Shown piece after piece: positions 1 through 7,278 of a stretch of 24,170 bases of DNA (position 1 is its first letter; every line of letters starts with the position of its first letter). The DNA lies in contig CAZBNS010000017.1 of NCBI GenBank assembly GCA_964493475.1, positions 1 to 24,170 of the forward strand, given 5' to 3'. The position numbers and the translations under genes were made by a program. The notes below the pieces were generated by a model, which saw only the letters and a program-made list of their open reading frames with translations, was not told the origin of the DNA and did not search any database. The stretch comes from CALXSC01 sp964493475. GTDB taxonomy: Bacteria > Pseudomonadota > Alphaproteobacteria > Rickettsiales > UBA1997.

Positions 1-74
1 ATTTGTCAATAAAAATTAGAAATGACTATCTGTAATTGATATATTATTATCTTATTTATTTTAATTGTAGCTGT

Positions 75-212
75 GGCTCCTCTTTGTCCTTCGGACATTT
101 CCCCTCAAGGAGGGGAAAGATTACGAGCGGTGGTTAAGAAAATATAGTTCAATAACCAAGGACAATCTTTCCCCTCCTTGAGGGGAAATGTCCAAAGGAC
201 AAAGGGGGCTAC
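75..212. repeat. Palindromic repeat element, longest copy (MITE-like)
   Basis: Two arms of about 48 bases (75-122 and 164-212) are near-perfect inverted copies. They begin with a GGCTCC/TAGCCCC end, followed by TTTGTCC, GGACATTTCCCCTC and AAGGAGGGGAAAGATT, and enclose a loop of about 41 bases. Each arm contains its own smaller hairpin (CCCCT, five-base loop, AGGGG). Shorter relatives sharing the ends TAGCTCCCTTTGTC / GACAAAGGGAGCTA lie at 1214, 7221, 8586, 9840, 15536, 16981 and 22102. No open reading frame lies inside. With the fabG promoter it accounts for the gene-free first 375 bases. It looks like a non-autonomous mobile or REP-like repeat; mobility is inferred. Confidence 0.75.
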
Positions 213-319
213 ATTCCATTAAAAAGAGCTACAGAATGTTGATGAAAAAAAACCAATATAAGTCTACACTACAACAGGAAAATCATTAAACTTAAATTTG
301 CCGACATTTCATATTTTAA

Positions 320-347
320 TTGACTTTAGCAGATTTTTCTATAGAAA
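320..347 (+). promoter_or_regulatory. Putative sigma-70 promoter of fabG
   Basis: TTGACT at 320-325 is followed 16 bases later by TAGAAA at 342-347. The -10 box is weak (4 of 6), but the -35 box is the one seen before several other genes here. It would give a leader of roughly 20 bases before the fabG ATG. Confidence 0.4.
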
Positions 348-375
348 ATATGTTATGTGAATAATAGGTCTAAAT

Positions 376-1113
376 ATGTTTAATTTAACTAACAAAAAAG
401 TTCTAATTACTGGCGCTTCTGGCGGTATTGGAAATTCAATAGCAAAAGTATTTTCAAATATGGGCGCTGTTGTTGGATTATCAGCAAGGAATGAGGATAA
501 ATTGAAAGAATTGTCCGCTGCATTACCTAATAAAAATTATGTTTTTAAAGTTGATTTGTCAAACTTGTCAGAAGTTGAAAGTTTCATTGAGACTGCGGAT
601 AAAGAAATGGAAGGAATTGATGTTTTGATTTGTAATGCTGGAATTACGAAAGATATGTTAAGCATGAGAATGAAAACTGAGGATTTTCAAGAAGTTTTGA
701 ATGTTAATTTGACTTCAACATTTATTTTAAATAGGGAAGCTTGCAAGAAGATGATGAGGAAAAAATTTGGTAGAATTATAAATATTTCCTCAATAGTTGG
801 TGTTATGGGAAATGCTGGTCAGGCGAACTACTGTGCTTCAAAGGCAGGTATGATTGGAATGACAAAGGCTATTGCGCAAGAATATGCTTCAAGAGGAATT
901 ACAATTAACTGTATAGCACCGGGCTTTATTACAACGCCTATGACAGATGTATTGAATGAAGAACAAAAAAATGCTATGTTGTCAAAAATTCCACAAAATA
1001 GATTTGGAAATCCAGAAGATATAGCAGCTGCCGCAGCTTTTTTAGCTAGCAATGAAGCTTCATATATTACCGGACAAACAATTCATGTTAATGGCGGAAT
1101 GATTATGATATAG
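376..1113 (+). CDS. fabG: 3-oxoacyl-ACP reductase FabG
   Basis: This is a cytosolic NADPH-dependent reductase that reduces 3-oxoacyl-ACP to 3-hydroxyacyl-ACP in each round of type II fatty-acid synthesis. The protein has 245 residues, the normal FabG length. It shows the full short-chain dehydrogenase signature: the glycine-rich cofactor loop TGASGGIG at 12-19, NAG at 87-89, and the catalytic tetrad N111, S139, Y152, K156. The region around Y152 (GQANYCASKAG) and the later APGFI..PMT stretch are typical of FabG rather than of general SDR enzymes. No other fab gene is adjacent, so it is a single-gene unit ending convergently with the FKBP-like gene. The ATG at 376 is the only reasonable start; the ribosome binding site is weak (TAGGTC). 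The family call is secure; the fatty-acid role follows from overall similarity. Confidence 0.95.
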   Translation: MFNLTNKKVLITGASGGIGNSIAKVFSNMGAVVGLSARNEDKLKELSAALPNKNYVFKVDLSNLSEVESFIETADKEMEGIDVLICNAGITKDMLSMRMKTEDFQEVLNVNLTSTFILNREACKKMMRKKFGRIINISSIVGVMGNAGQANYCASKAGMIGMTKAIAQEYASRGITINCIAPGFITTPMTDVLNEEQKNAMLSKIPQNRFGNPEDIAAAAAFLASNEASYITGQTIHVNGGMIMI

Positions 1114-1213
1114 TGGCATTGCCGCTATTGCTAGCTTGATGTTCTGGTTCTTTTGAGTTTTAACTATAGTGCTAGTTTATTTTTTAATATTTCTTCTTTT
1201 GTAAGGCAGTTTG

Positions 1214-1280
1214 TGGCTTCCCTTTGTCGTTTGGCGAAGCTATGACGAAGTCAAATGTCCGAAGGACAAAAGGGAGCTAC
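1214..1280. repeat. Palindromic repeat, copy 2
   Basis: The ends GGCTTCCCTTTGTC and GACAAAAGGGAGCTAC are inverted copies. Between them lies a core (GGCGAAGC, TGACGAAGTCAAATGTCC) that recurs at 9840-9907 in the opposite orientation and at 15536-15595. It sits between the converging ends of fabG and the FKBP-like gene and could act as a bidirectional terminator, although other copies lie where a terminator would make no sense. Confidence 0.6.
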
Positions 1281-1345
1281 ATTATATTTAAGAGTTCGAT
1301 TGATTTTAACACCCACGAAAGAAACTCTTATTACAAATTTGTTAA

Positions 1346-1972
1346 TTATTTATTCAAATTTGTAATATTTTTAATAGTCAATTTATAAACGAAATTATTT
1401 GCGGGAATTTGTTGATTAGGAACAATATTTTTTATTGGAATAATAACTAAATCTCCAGCCTTTTTATTTACTACATATTTGGCAAAAATATTTTGTGGAT
1501 CGTCATTAATTAAAATCGATAATTCATCAACTTTCATAAGTATATCGTTTGTTTTTTCGTCAGATACTATCATGTCAACTACGACTAAATCGCCATTTCT
1601 GCTAATATTATTTGTAATTGGAGCGGTCTTTTTGGTCGCTTGTTTTGCTGGTGTTTTAATATTATTTAATTTTTCTAGGGCTAATTTGTTTTTAGCAAGT
1701 TCAACATTATATATTTCTTCTTTTTTGTTTGAAATTGTTTTTTTCTTTATTTCTTCTCGCTCCTGTTGTTTTAAAATAGTTTCCTCTTCTATTTTATTTT
1801 TTATTTTGCTGGGAGAAAAAATATTTATGCCGTCATTTTTTTTAATATTTTCAGGAATAGAGCTGTAATGTTTTAAAACAAAAGCTAAAAATATTATTGC
1901 TAATAATATTCTAAACGTTTTTTTTGAATAAAGATTTGCTATTATGTTTTTAATTCTAGTGATTATGTCCAT
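1346..1972 (-). CDS. Membrane-anchored protein with C-terminal FKBP-like domain
   Basis: The 208-residue protein has a short cytoplasmic N-terminus, one membrane helix at about 20-36, a Lys/Glu-rich coiled-coil-like linker (about 55-105), a Lys/Thr/Pro-rich hinge, and a compact C-terminal domain at about 126-203. That domain reads like a shortened FKBP-type fold: GDLVVVDMIV opens it, KAGDLVIIPI matches the usual 'GD..I.P' strand, and it ends in an FVYKLTIKNI strand. Catalytic competence cannot be judged; it may be a binding domain only. The start is supported by GAGG about 5 bases upstream, placed inside the end of the pilin-like gene. It is the third gene of radC - pilin-like - FKBP-like, with only 3 bases before it, so it may help fold or assemble the pilin-like protein. 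The FKBP assignment is by eye. Confidence 0.6.
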   Translation of the reverse strand: MDIITRIKNIIANLYSKKTFRILLAIIFLAFVLKHYSSIPENIKKNDGINIFSPSKIKNKIEEETILKQQEREEIKKKTISNKKEEIYNVELAKNKLALEKLNNIKTPAKQATKKTAPITNNISRNGDLVVVDMIVSDEKTNDILMKVDELSILINDDPQNIFAKYVVNKKAGDLVIIPIKNIVPNQQIPANNFVYKLTIKNITNLNK

Positions 1973-1975
1973 TTT

Positions 1976-2692
1976 TTACCTCATATATTTATTAATCAAA
2001 TATTTTTCAATTTTTTTTACTTCGGAATTTTCTAGAGTTCTGTCAAAAATTATTATCTCCAAAATTTCACCGCCAAAATTATGTCCTATATCAAATTTTT
2101 CTGGTGATTCTGTTAAATTATCTGGGTTTGACGCTAATATTGCGAAATTAATATCTTTAACTGATTTTTTATATTTAGTTGAGCCTGTATTCTTGATAGT
2201 AATGATTTGATCTGACGATAATTCTCCTACAGTAGCAACAAGTCCGCTGTCGAAAATATTTATAGAACTTTCAAGCCCGCTATTTGACTTTGCAACAAGA
2301 AAAGCTGTATATTGATTTAAGTTAAGAGGTATTGATGAGCTCAAATAATTGCTTCCATTAAATTTAATAGCCTTTAACTCTGGATAAATACGGCTGTCAT
2401 TAAATGCTAAAGTTCCTGAAGTAGTTTTAAATTCATTTACATTTTTGCTAAAATCTTTCCAGTTTGAAATTGAACCGCTTTTATTTTCTTTGCTCATGTT
2501 GGATGTTTCTAGCCATAAAACTAAATTCTCATCATCGACAAATTCAAATTGTGCAGTGAGATTTATGGCGTTTGCAAGCCTGGATATTTTAACTACTGTT
2601 CTTGCGCCATAAATAATACCTGCTGAGAAGCAAAAAATTAGAATAACTATTGACATTTCAAGCAGTGTAAAACCGCCAATTTTATTTTTCAT
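1976..2692 (-). CDS. Type IV prepilin-like protein with LamG/ConA-like domain
   Basis: The 238-residue protein begins with a class III/type IV prepilin leader: a short positive segment, then GFTLLE, with predicted prepilin-peptidase cleavage after G7, the new N-terminal F8, and the invariant E5 of the mature protein at E12. A hydrophobic helix follows at about 13-30. Instead of a small pilin head, the rest (about 55-238) looks like a concanavalin/LamG-type beta-sandwich: 'LVLWLE', 'IKFNGSNYLSSS', and the typical C-terminal 'GGEILEIIIFDRTL....VKKIEKYL'. Such domains usually bind glycans or protein ligands. It starts one base after the radC stop, so translation is probably coupled. It may be a minor pilin or pseudopilin used for adhesion or DNA uptake; no pilus assembly genes are in the window. 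Confidence 0.7.
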   Translation of the reverse strand: MKNKIGGFTLLEMSIVILIFCFSAGIIYGARTVVKISRLANAINLTAQFEFVDDENLVLWLETSNMSKENKSGSISNWKDFSKNVNEFKTTSGTLAFNDSRIYPELKAIKFNGSNYLSSSIPLNLNQYTAFLVAKSNSGLESSINIFDSGLVATVGELSSDQIITIKNTGSTKYKKSVKDINFAILASNPDNLTESPEKFDIGHNFGGEILEIIIFDRTLENSEVKKIEKYLINKYMR

Positions 2693-2693
2693 A

Positions 2694-3416
2694 TTATTTT
2701 ATGTACTTGTTATTTTTTAATAAATTGTGTTCAAAAAAACTATAATATTTATCGGCTGATACAATAATATGGTCAAGCAATTCAAATTTGTTTATATACT
2801 TTATAGTTTCTTCAAAGCTGCTTGTTGTTTCCTTATCATCTGGTGATGGCATAATATTTCCAGAAGGATGATTATGTGCCAATACTAAAAATTTTGTGTT
2901 ATTATTCAATGCAATTGCAACCATGTCAGCTATGTTGAAACTTGTAATGCTTGAATTTTTATCACCAAAAATTTTTTTCTCAATTAATTTTTGTGCTGAA
3001 TTTAAAAAAAGAACTACAATGTATTCGGTGTCCTTAGCGCCTATTTCTTTTTGAAAATACTTTATTAATTTGTTTCTGCTATCGAACTTAATTTCATCCA
3101 ATAATTCTTCCATATTACAAAAAGACATAATCTTGCTTACTGTCAATATAGTTGCAACTACAGAATTCGTTAAATGAAGATAATTTTTCAAATAATCTGC
3201 ATCTTTATTAAATAAATTAGTCAAACTGCCACCAACTTTTTCAAGTATGGTCTTAGACAAGATTCTGGTATCTTTCATTGGTATAGCCAAACACATAAGA
3301 TATTCAAAGATTTTTTCCTTGCTGGTATTGTCAAAATTTGTTATAATATATTCTCTTAATCTTTGTCTATGACCATAATCCAATTTTTTTATATTATCTT
3401 TATTTTGTGTCGACAT
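2694..3416 (-). CDS. radC: RadC/JAB-domain family protein
   Basis: This 240-residue protein has the RadC layout. The N-terminus contains GHRQRLR (15-21), followed by a helix-hairpin-like region and then a C-terminal JAMM/MPN metalloprotease-like domain. The metal motif is intact: H181-N-H183-P-S-G, then P190-S191-P-D-D194, followed by the usual DHIIVS...YSF end. RadC proteins were named for DNA repair, but the molecular role is unresolved; some are linked to competence or mobile elements. It is the first gene of an operon with the prepilin-like and FKBP-like genes. That link to a pilin-type gene is notable, since a RadC relative is induced with competence pili in some bacteria (general knowledge; connection here inferred). 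No strong ribosome site or promoter was identified upstream. Confidence 0.88.
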   Translation of the reverse strand: MSTQNKDNIKKLDYGHRQRLREYIITNFDNTSKEKIFEYLMCLAIPMKDTRILSKTILEKVGGSLTNLFNKDADYLKNYLHLTNSVVATILTVSKIMSFCNMEELLDEIKFDSRNKLIKYFQKEIGAKDTEYIVVLFLNSAQKLIEKKIFGDKNSSITSFNIADMVAIALNNNTKFLVLAHNHPSGNIMPSPDDKETTSSFEETIKYINKFELLDHIIVSADKYYSFFEHNLLKNNKYIK

Positions 3417-3643
3417 ATTTTAAAAATAACTACTCACAAATATCAAATCATTATTTAAAATAAAATCAAGAGTTTTTATCGAGTTATGCGTTATAAGTTA
3501 TATTTTAATTGTGGCAATAATTCTATTTTGTCAATCTGTAATATTTGACTTTGGTGAAACTTTAAACAGTGCCTAATATTATAAACTAAATTCAAAGAAA
3601 ATGTATTATCACTTAGCAATTTCAAGCAAACAACTAATTTTTC

Positions 3644-3671
3644 TTGACTATTTATAAAATAAAAATATCGT
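3644..3671 (+). promoter_or_regulatory. Possible promoter of the atpEFAG unit
   Basis: TTGACT at 3644-3649 is followed after 16 bases by TATCGT (3666-3671). The -10 box matches consensus at 4 of 6 positions. It would start transcription about 20 bases before atpE, so the four ATPase genes could be transcribed on their own without upstream atp genes. Confidence 0.4.
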
Positions 3672-3699
3672 TTTGTTTGTATCAATTTTTTAATATATT

Positions 3700-3975
3700 A
3701 TGGATAGTTTAACGGTAATAGCATCAGTATCTATTTTTTCCTCGGTTATATCAATAACAATAGGTACGCTTGGCCCATCTTTTGGGGAGGCAAATATAGC
3801 AAAAGAAGCAATTCGCTCAATTACTCAGCAGCCAGATGAGGCTAGCAATATCACTAAAGTTTTGTTTATGAGTATGGCAATGGTTGAGTCGTGTGCAATT
3901 TATTGTTTGGTTATTTCCATGATTTTAATATTCGCAAATCCATTTTGGAATGCTATGTTGGCAAGGGTTAATTAA
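3700..3975 (+). CDS. atpE: N-type ATPase c subunit (Na+-type rotor)
   Basis: This two-helix membrane proteolipid forms the rotor ring of an F-type ATPase. It has 91 residues: helix 1 about 4-36, a polar loop QQPDEA at 43-48, and helix 2 about 51-81 ending in ANPFW. It resembles c subunits of the N-ATPase group, the laterally spread Na+-translocating F-ATPases. Ion-site residues by comparison with the Na+-binding Ilyobacter tartaricus ring are E30 (Q32 position), carboxylate E63, S64, C65 (T67 position is usually Thr or Ala) and Y68. The E-S-x-x-x-Y pattern with E30 favours Na+ over H+ coupling; ion choice remains inferred. It is the first gene of atpE-F-A-G here. No clear Shine-Dalgarno precedes the ATG. 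Confidence 0.9.
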   Translation: MDSLTVIASVSIFSSVISITIGTLGPSFGEANIAKEAIRSITQQPDEASNITKVLFMSMAMVESCAIYCLVISMILIFANPFWNAMLARVN

Positions 3976-3989
3976 TACCGGGAAATAAT

Positions 3990-4721
3990 ATGGAATTATT
4001 TACAATAATTGTCCAACTAATCAATTTTATTGTTTTAATTCTTCTTTTAAATAAGTTTCTTTATAAACCAGTTTTGTTAGCTCTTGATAAAAGAAGGCAC
4101 GATGTCAAGAAAAAGATAGAAGAAACTGAAAGAAAATTAATTGAAAGTGAAAAACTTAGGGAAGAGTATTTAAAAAAATTAAAAGAACTTGAAAAAGAGA
4201 ATATAGAATTAAAAAATAAAGCTATCCAAGAAGTTAAAAAATTTAAGGAAGCTGAAATACAGAAGGTTAGAGACGATATTGCTGCAAGAAAAGATAAGTT
4301 TATTGAGTATTTAGGATTTGAAAAACAAGGCTTAATTGAAAATTTCAATCAAAATTTTAGCGAATTATTTATAAAATATTCAAATATAATCTTGGGTAAT
4401 TTGGCAAATAGTAATTTAGAAACCGAGATTATTAATAAATTTATTGAAAAGATTAGACTGTTGAATTTGAAAAAGATTGAGGAAATTAATTCACTAAAAC
4501 CTGATATAATATTTATAACATCTAGCGGTGAGTTAACTCTGGATCAAAAGGATATTATAAAACAAACTCTAGTTGATAAAAAAATTAAGTTTTTAGATGT
4601 CAAGTTTGATATTGACAAAAACTTAATTCTAGGCATTGAGATGAAAATAAAAAGTTATGTTTTGTCTTGGGATATAAAAGAATTTAGTAATGATTTTTTG
4701 ACTAGTATCAGTAAAAAATAG
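3990..4721 (+). CDS. atpF: N-type ATPase b subunit with delta-like C-terminus
   Basis: This is the peripheral-stalk subunit linking the membrane sector to F1. At 243 residues it is much longer than an ordinary b subunit of about 160. It has one N-terminal membrane helix (about 5-25, ending NKFLYKP), a highly charged long coiled coil (about 33-110), a helical middle, and a C-terminal part (about 176-237) resembling the end of the delta/OSCP subunit: 'TSSGELTLDQKDIIKQTL', then 'LILGIEMKIKSYVLSWDIK', comparable with the delta 'L.GGI.v.ig..v.D.Svr' motif. N-ATPases lack a separate delta gene, and none is present here, so b probably does both jobs. GGGAA lies before the ATG. The gap to atpE is 14 bases and to atpA 8 bases. 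Confidence 0.85.
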   Translation: MELFTIIVQLINFIVLILLLNKFLYKPVLLALDKRRHDVKKKIEETERKLIESEKLREEYLKKLKELEKENIELKNKAIQEVKKFKEAEIQKVRDDIAARKDKFIEYLGFEKQGLIENFNQNFSELFIKYSNIILGNLANSNLETEIINKFIEKIRLLNLKKIEEINSLKPDIIFITSSGELTLDQKDIIKQTLVDKKIKFLDVKFDIDKNLILGIEMKIKSYVLSWDIKEFSNDFLTSISKK

Positions 4722-4729
4722 GTGTTTTG

Positions 4730-6250
4730 ATGAAAGAAAATAAAGATTTATCTAAAGATGTAAAAGATAAAATATTAGACGATATTAATAATTTGAATTT
4801 TGATACAATAGAGAAAGAAGTTGGCATTGTGTCGCAAGTTCAAGATTCAATTGTCTTAGTTAAAGGTCTTGCAAAGGTTGGTTTTGATGAAGCTGTAATG
4901 ATTGCAGGAAAATTTTTAGGTTTCGTCGCAGTTATGGAAACTAATTTGGTGAAAGTTGTTTTGCTTGATAAAACTGTAGAAATTAAAGTTGGTGATGAAG
5001 TAAGGAGAACTAAAAAATATCTGCAAGTTCCTGTTGGAAAAGAATTGCTTGGCAGAGTTGTGGACGGCATGGGTAGGCCTGTTGATAATTTGGGAAATAT
5101 AAATTGCCGTGATTTTTTACCAGCAGAGAGATCTTCAAAAGGAATTTTAGACAGACAAATGGTTGATACTCCTCTTGAAACTGGCATCAAAGTTATTGAT
5201 TGTTTAATTCCAATAGGTAGAGGGCAAAGAGAACTTATTCTTGGAGACAGACAAACTGGAAAAACATCAATTGCTGTGGATACAATTTTGCACCAAAAAA
5301 ATAAGGATGTTATTTGTATTTATTGTGCGATAGGACAAAGAGACGCTACAGTAAGAAATGTTATTTATACATTGCAAGAGCATGACGCTATGAAATATAC
5401 CATAGTTGTAGATGCAAACGCAACAAGTCTTCCCGGCATGCAATACATAGCGCCATTTAGCGCCACATCTATGGCTGAATACTTTTGTGAAAAGGGCAAA
5501 GCTGTTTTAATAGTTTATGATGATTTATCAAAACATGCAAAAACATATAGAGAAATTTCGTTGCTATTAGAAAAATCTCCTGGAAGAGAAGCATATCCGG
5601 GCGATATATTTTACTTGCACTCAAGACTTTTAGAAAGAAGCATTAACTTAAGAAAAGAACTGGGCGGCGGTTCTATAACTAGTTTGCCAATCATTGAAAC
5701 GGAAGGTGAAAATATCTCTGCCTATATCCCAACTAATGTAATTTCAATTACAGACGGACAATTATATCTCTCGCCATCAAACTTTCAAAAAGGAATATTG
5801 CCCGCAATAGACGTTGGAAAATCAGTATCAAGAGTTGGCGGCAAAGCTCAATTAAAAGCGTATAAACAAGCTGCAGGCAGAATTGGAATAGAATTTTCCC
5901 AGTTTGAAGAATTAGAAATGTTTTCAAGATTTGCAACAAAACTTGACGAGCAAACTCAAAAAACTATAAACAGAGGAAAATTAATTAGGGAAACATTAAA
6001 ACAAAGCAAATTTAGCACAATTTCTTCTGAAGGACAAATAGCAATATTTATATGTATAAATAATAACTTATTAGACAATATCGCATTAGAAAAAATTCAT
6101 TCTATAGAGGAAAAAATAGCTAATCTATTAGAAAAAGAGTTTCCTGATATTGTTCACACCATAAAAAATAATGAAAAATTATCTGAAACTCAAATAAAAG
6201 CATTTTTGAATAAGGCCAAAGAACTCATTGAAGAATATAGGGACAAATAA
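4730..6250 (+). CDS. atpA: N-type ATPase alpha subunit
   Basis: This is the non-catalytic nucleotide-binding subunit of the F1 head. It has 506 residues from the ATG at 4730. A TTG codon lies just before it, but AGGTG at 4720-4724 is spaced better for the ATG. Landmarks are a short N-terminal helix, a beta-barrel at about 28-100, the Walker A loop GDRQTGKTS at 172-180, 'YDDLSKHA' in the Walker B region, SPGREAYPGD, and the SVSRVGGKAQ segment carrying the arginine that reaches into the catalytic site. All key residues are present, so it looks functional. Catalysis needs the beta subunit, whose gene is not in this window. It is the third gene of a four-gene unit. Confidence 0.95.
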   Translation: MKENKDLSKDVKDKILDDINNLNFDTIEKEVGIVSQVQDSIVLVKGLAKVGFDEAVMIAGKFLGFVAVMETNLVKVVLLDKTVEIKVGDEVRRTKKYLQVPVGKELLGRVVDGMGRPVDNLGNINCRDFLPAERSSKGILDRQMVDTPLETGIKVIDCLIPIGRGQRELILGDRQTGKTSIAVDTILHQKNKDVICIYCAIGQRDATVRNVIYTLQEHDAMKYTIVVDANATSLPGMQYIAPFSATSMAEYFCEKGKAVLIVYDDLSKHAKTYREISLLLEKSPGREAYPGDIFYLHSRLLERSINLRKELGGGSITSLPIIETEGENISAYIPTNVISITDGQLYLSPSNFQKGILPAIDVGKSVSRVGGKAQLKAYKQAAGRIGIEFSQFEELEMFSRFATKLDEQTQKTINRGKLIRETLKQSKFSTISSEGQIAIFICINNNLLDNIALEKIHSIEEKIANLLEKEFPDIVHTIKNNEKLSETQIKAFLNKAKELIEEYRDK

Positions 6251-6252
6251 TC

Positions 6253-7143
6253 ATGGAAACGCTAAACAGCCTTAAAAAGACATTAGATACATCAAAAAGT
6301 ATAAAACAGGTTGTAAGTACAATGAAAGCCCTATCCGCTGCAAATATTAAAAAATATGAGAAGATGGTTAAAATTTTATATGCTTATAGAAGCAACATAG
6401 AAATGGGAATTCAAGCTATGATGATTTTTGGAAAAAATTTAAAAATATCCGACATAGAATATATTAAAAAAACAGGAAACAAAAATTTATCAATAGTTTT
6501 TGGATCCAACCAAGGATTATGCGGAAGATTTAATGACAGAATTAAGAATTTTGTTTTAAATGATATACATGACATAAGTAATAATCAAATTGTCGTAATT
6601 GGAGAAAGATTATTAAATTTAATGGAAATCACGGAGTTAAACATTATAAAATCAATTTATTTGCCAAACTCAATAGAGAATTCTGCAAGCACAATTTATG
6701 AAGTATTACAAATTATTGACGAAAAATTAAAAAATGAAGAAATAAACAATGTTTTTCTATATTATACAATGAGCGATGACACTGTTAATGGAACTCCAAC
6801 AAAAACCAGACTAATCCCAATAGATAAAAAGTTATTGGAAAACGCAAAAAATAAAGTTTGGCCAACAAACAATTTACCATACTGGCAAATAAAAAATGAA
6901 ATTTTGATTGCCGACTTATTGAAACAATATATTTTCACTATATTAAACAGTGCTTTAGTCAACTCAATAACGAGCGAGCAAAAAAATAGGCTTATAACTC
7001 TTCAAAGTGCCGAAACAAACATAAATGAATTAATTAGAAATAAAAACTTAGAATATAATCAAAAAAGACAAAGCACAATTACATCTGAATTATTAGATGT
7101 AGTTGTAGGGTATCAAGTATCTAAAAAAAGGAATCAACCGTAA
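6253..7143 (+). CDS. atpG: N-type ATPase gamma subunit
   Basis: This is the central rotor shaft of F1. The 296-residue protein begins with a long helix containing the conserved 'STMKALSAANIKKYE' (22-36). The globular part carries GSNQGLCGRFND (84-95), the hallmark GS..GLCG..N motif, and the C-terminal helix contains 'SEQKNRLITLQSAETNINELI' and ends 'ITSELLDVVVGYQV'. It starts 2 bases after the atpA stop, so translation is probably coupled. In most F-ATPase operons atpG is followed by atpD and atpC. Here it is the last gene, exactly as in N-ATPase operons (order DCQRBEFAG). The following gene is on the opposite strand. Confidence 0.93.
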   Translation: METLNSLKKTLDTSKSIKQVVSTMKALSAANIKKYEKMVKILYAYRSNIEMGIQAMMIFGKNLKISDIEYIKKTGNKNLSIVFGSNQGLCGRFNDRIKNFVLNDIHDISNNQIVVIGERLLNLMEITELNIIKSIYLPNSIENSASTIYEVLQIIDEKLKNEEINNVFLYYTMSDDTVNGTPTKTRLIPIDKKLLENAKNKVWPTNNLPYWQIKNEILIADLLKQYIFTILNSALVNSITSEQKNRLITLQSAETNINELIRNKNLEYNQKRQSTITSELLDVVVGYQVSKKRNQP

Positions 7144-7220
7144 AGGGATTAATAAATTTAATATTGAGGTCTAATATTAATTATTCTGTAGCTAGATTTG
7201 TTAGTTTATTCCGTAGTTCT

Positions 7221-7258
7221 ATAGCTCCCTTTATCAGCTCCCTTAACAAAGGAGCTTA
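7221..7258. repeat. Short palindromic repeat at a convergent gene end
   Basis: TAGCTCCCTTT and AAAGGAGCTTA are inverted around a 15-base loop that itself repeats AGCTCCCTT. It matches the ends of the other palindromic repeats. It lies between the converging atpG and aminotransferase genes and could terminate both. Confidence 0.55.
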
Positions 7259-7278
7259 TAATAATAAGAAACGTTTAA

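Noticed and set aside
75..212. CRISPR array or tRNA in the palindromic region
   Set aside because: There are no regularly spaced direct repeats and no tRNA cloverleaf; the structure is one inverted repeat.
2694..3416. RadC as evidence of an integrated mobile element
   Set aside because: RadC relatives often ride on genomic islands, but no integrase, repeats or phage genes flank this operon.
3491..3685. 64-codon minus-strand frame between radC and atpE
   Set aside because: It starts with TTG, has no ribosome site, shows low-complexity AT-driven composition, and occupies the region where the atpE promoter is expected. No family is recognisable. A real small gene cannot be fully excluded.
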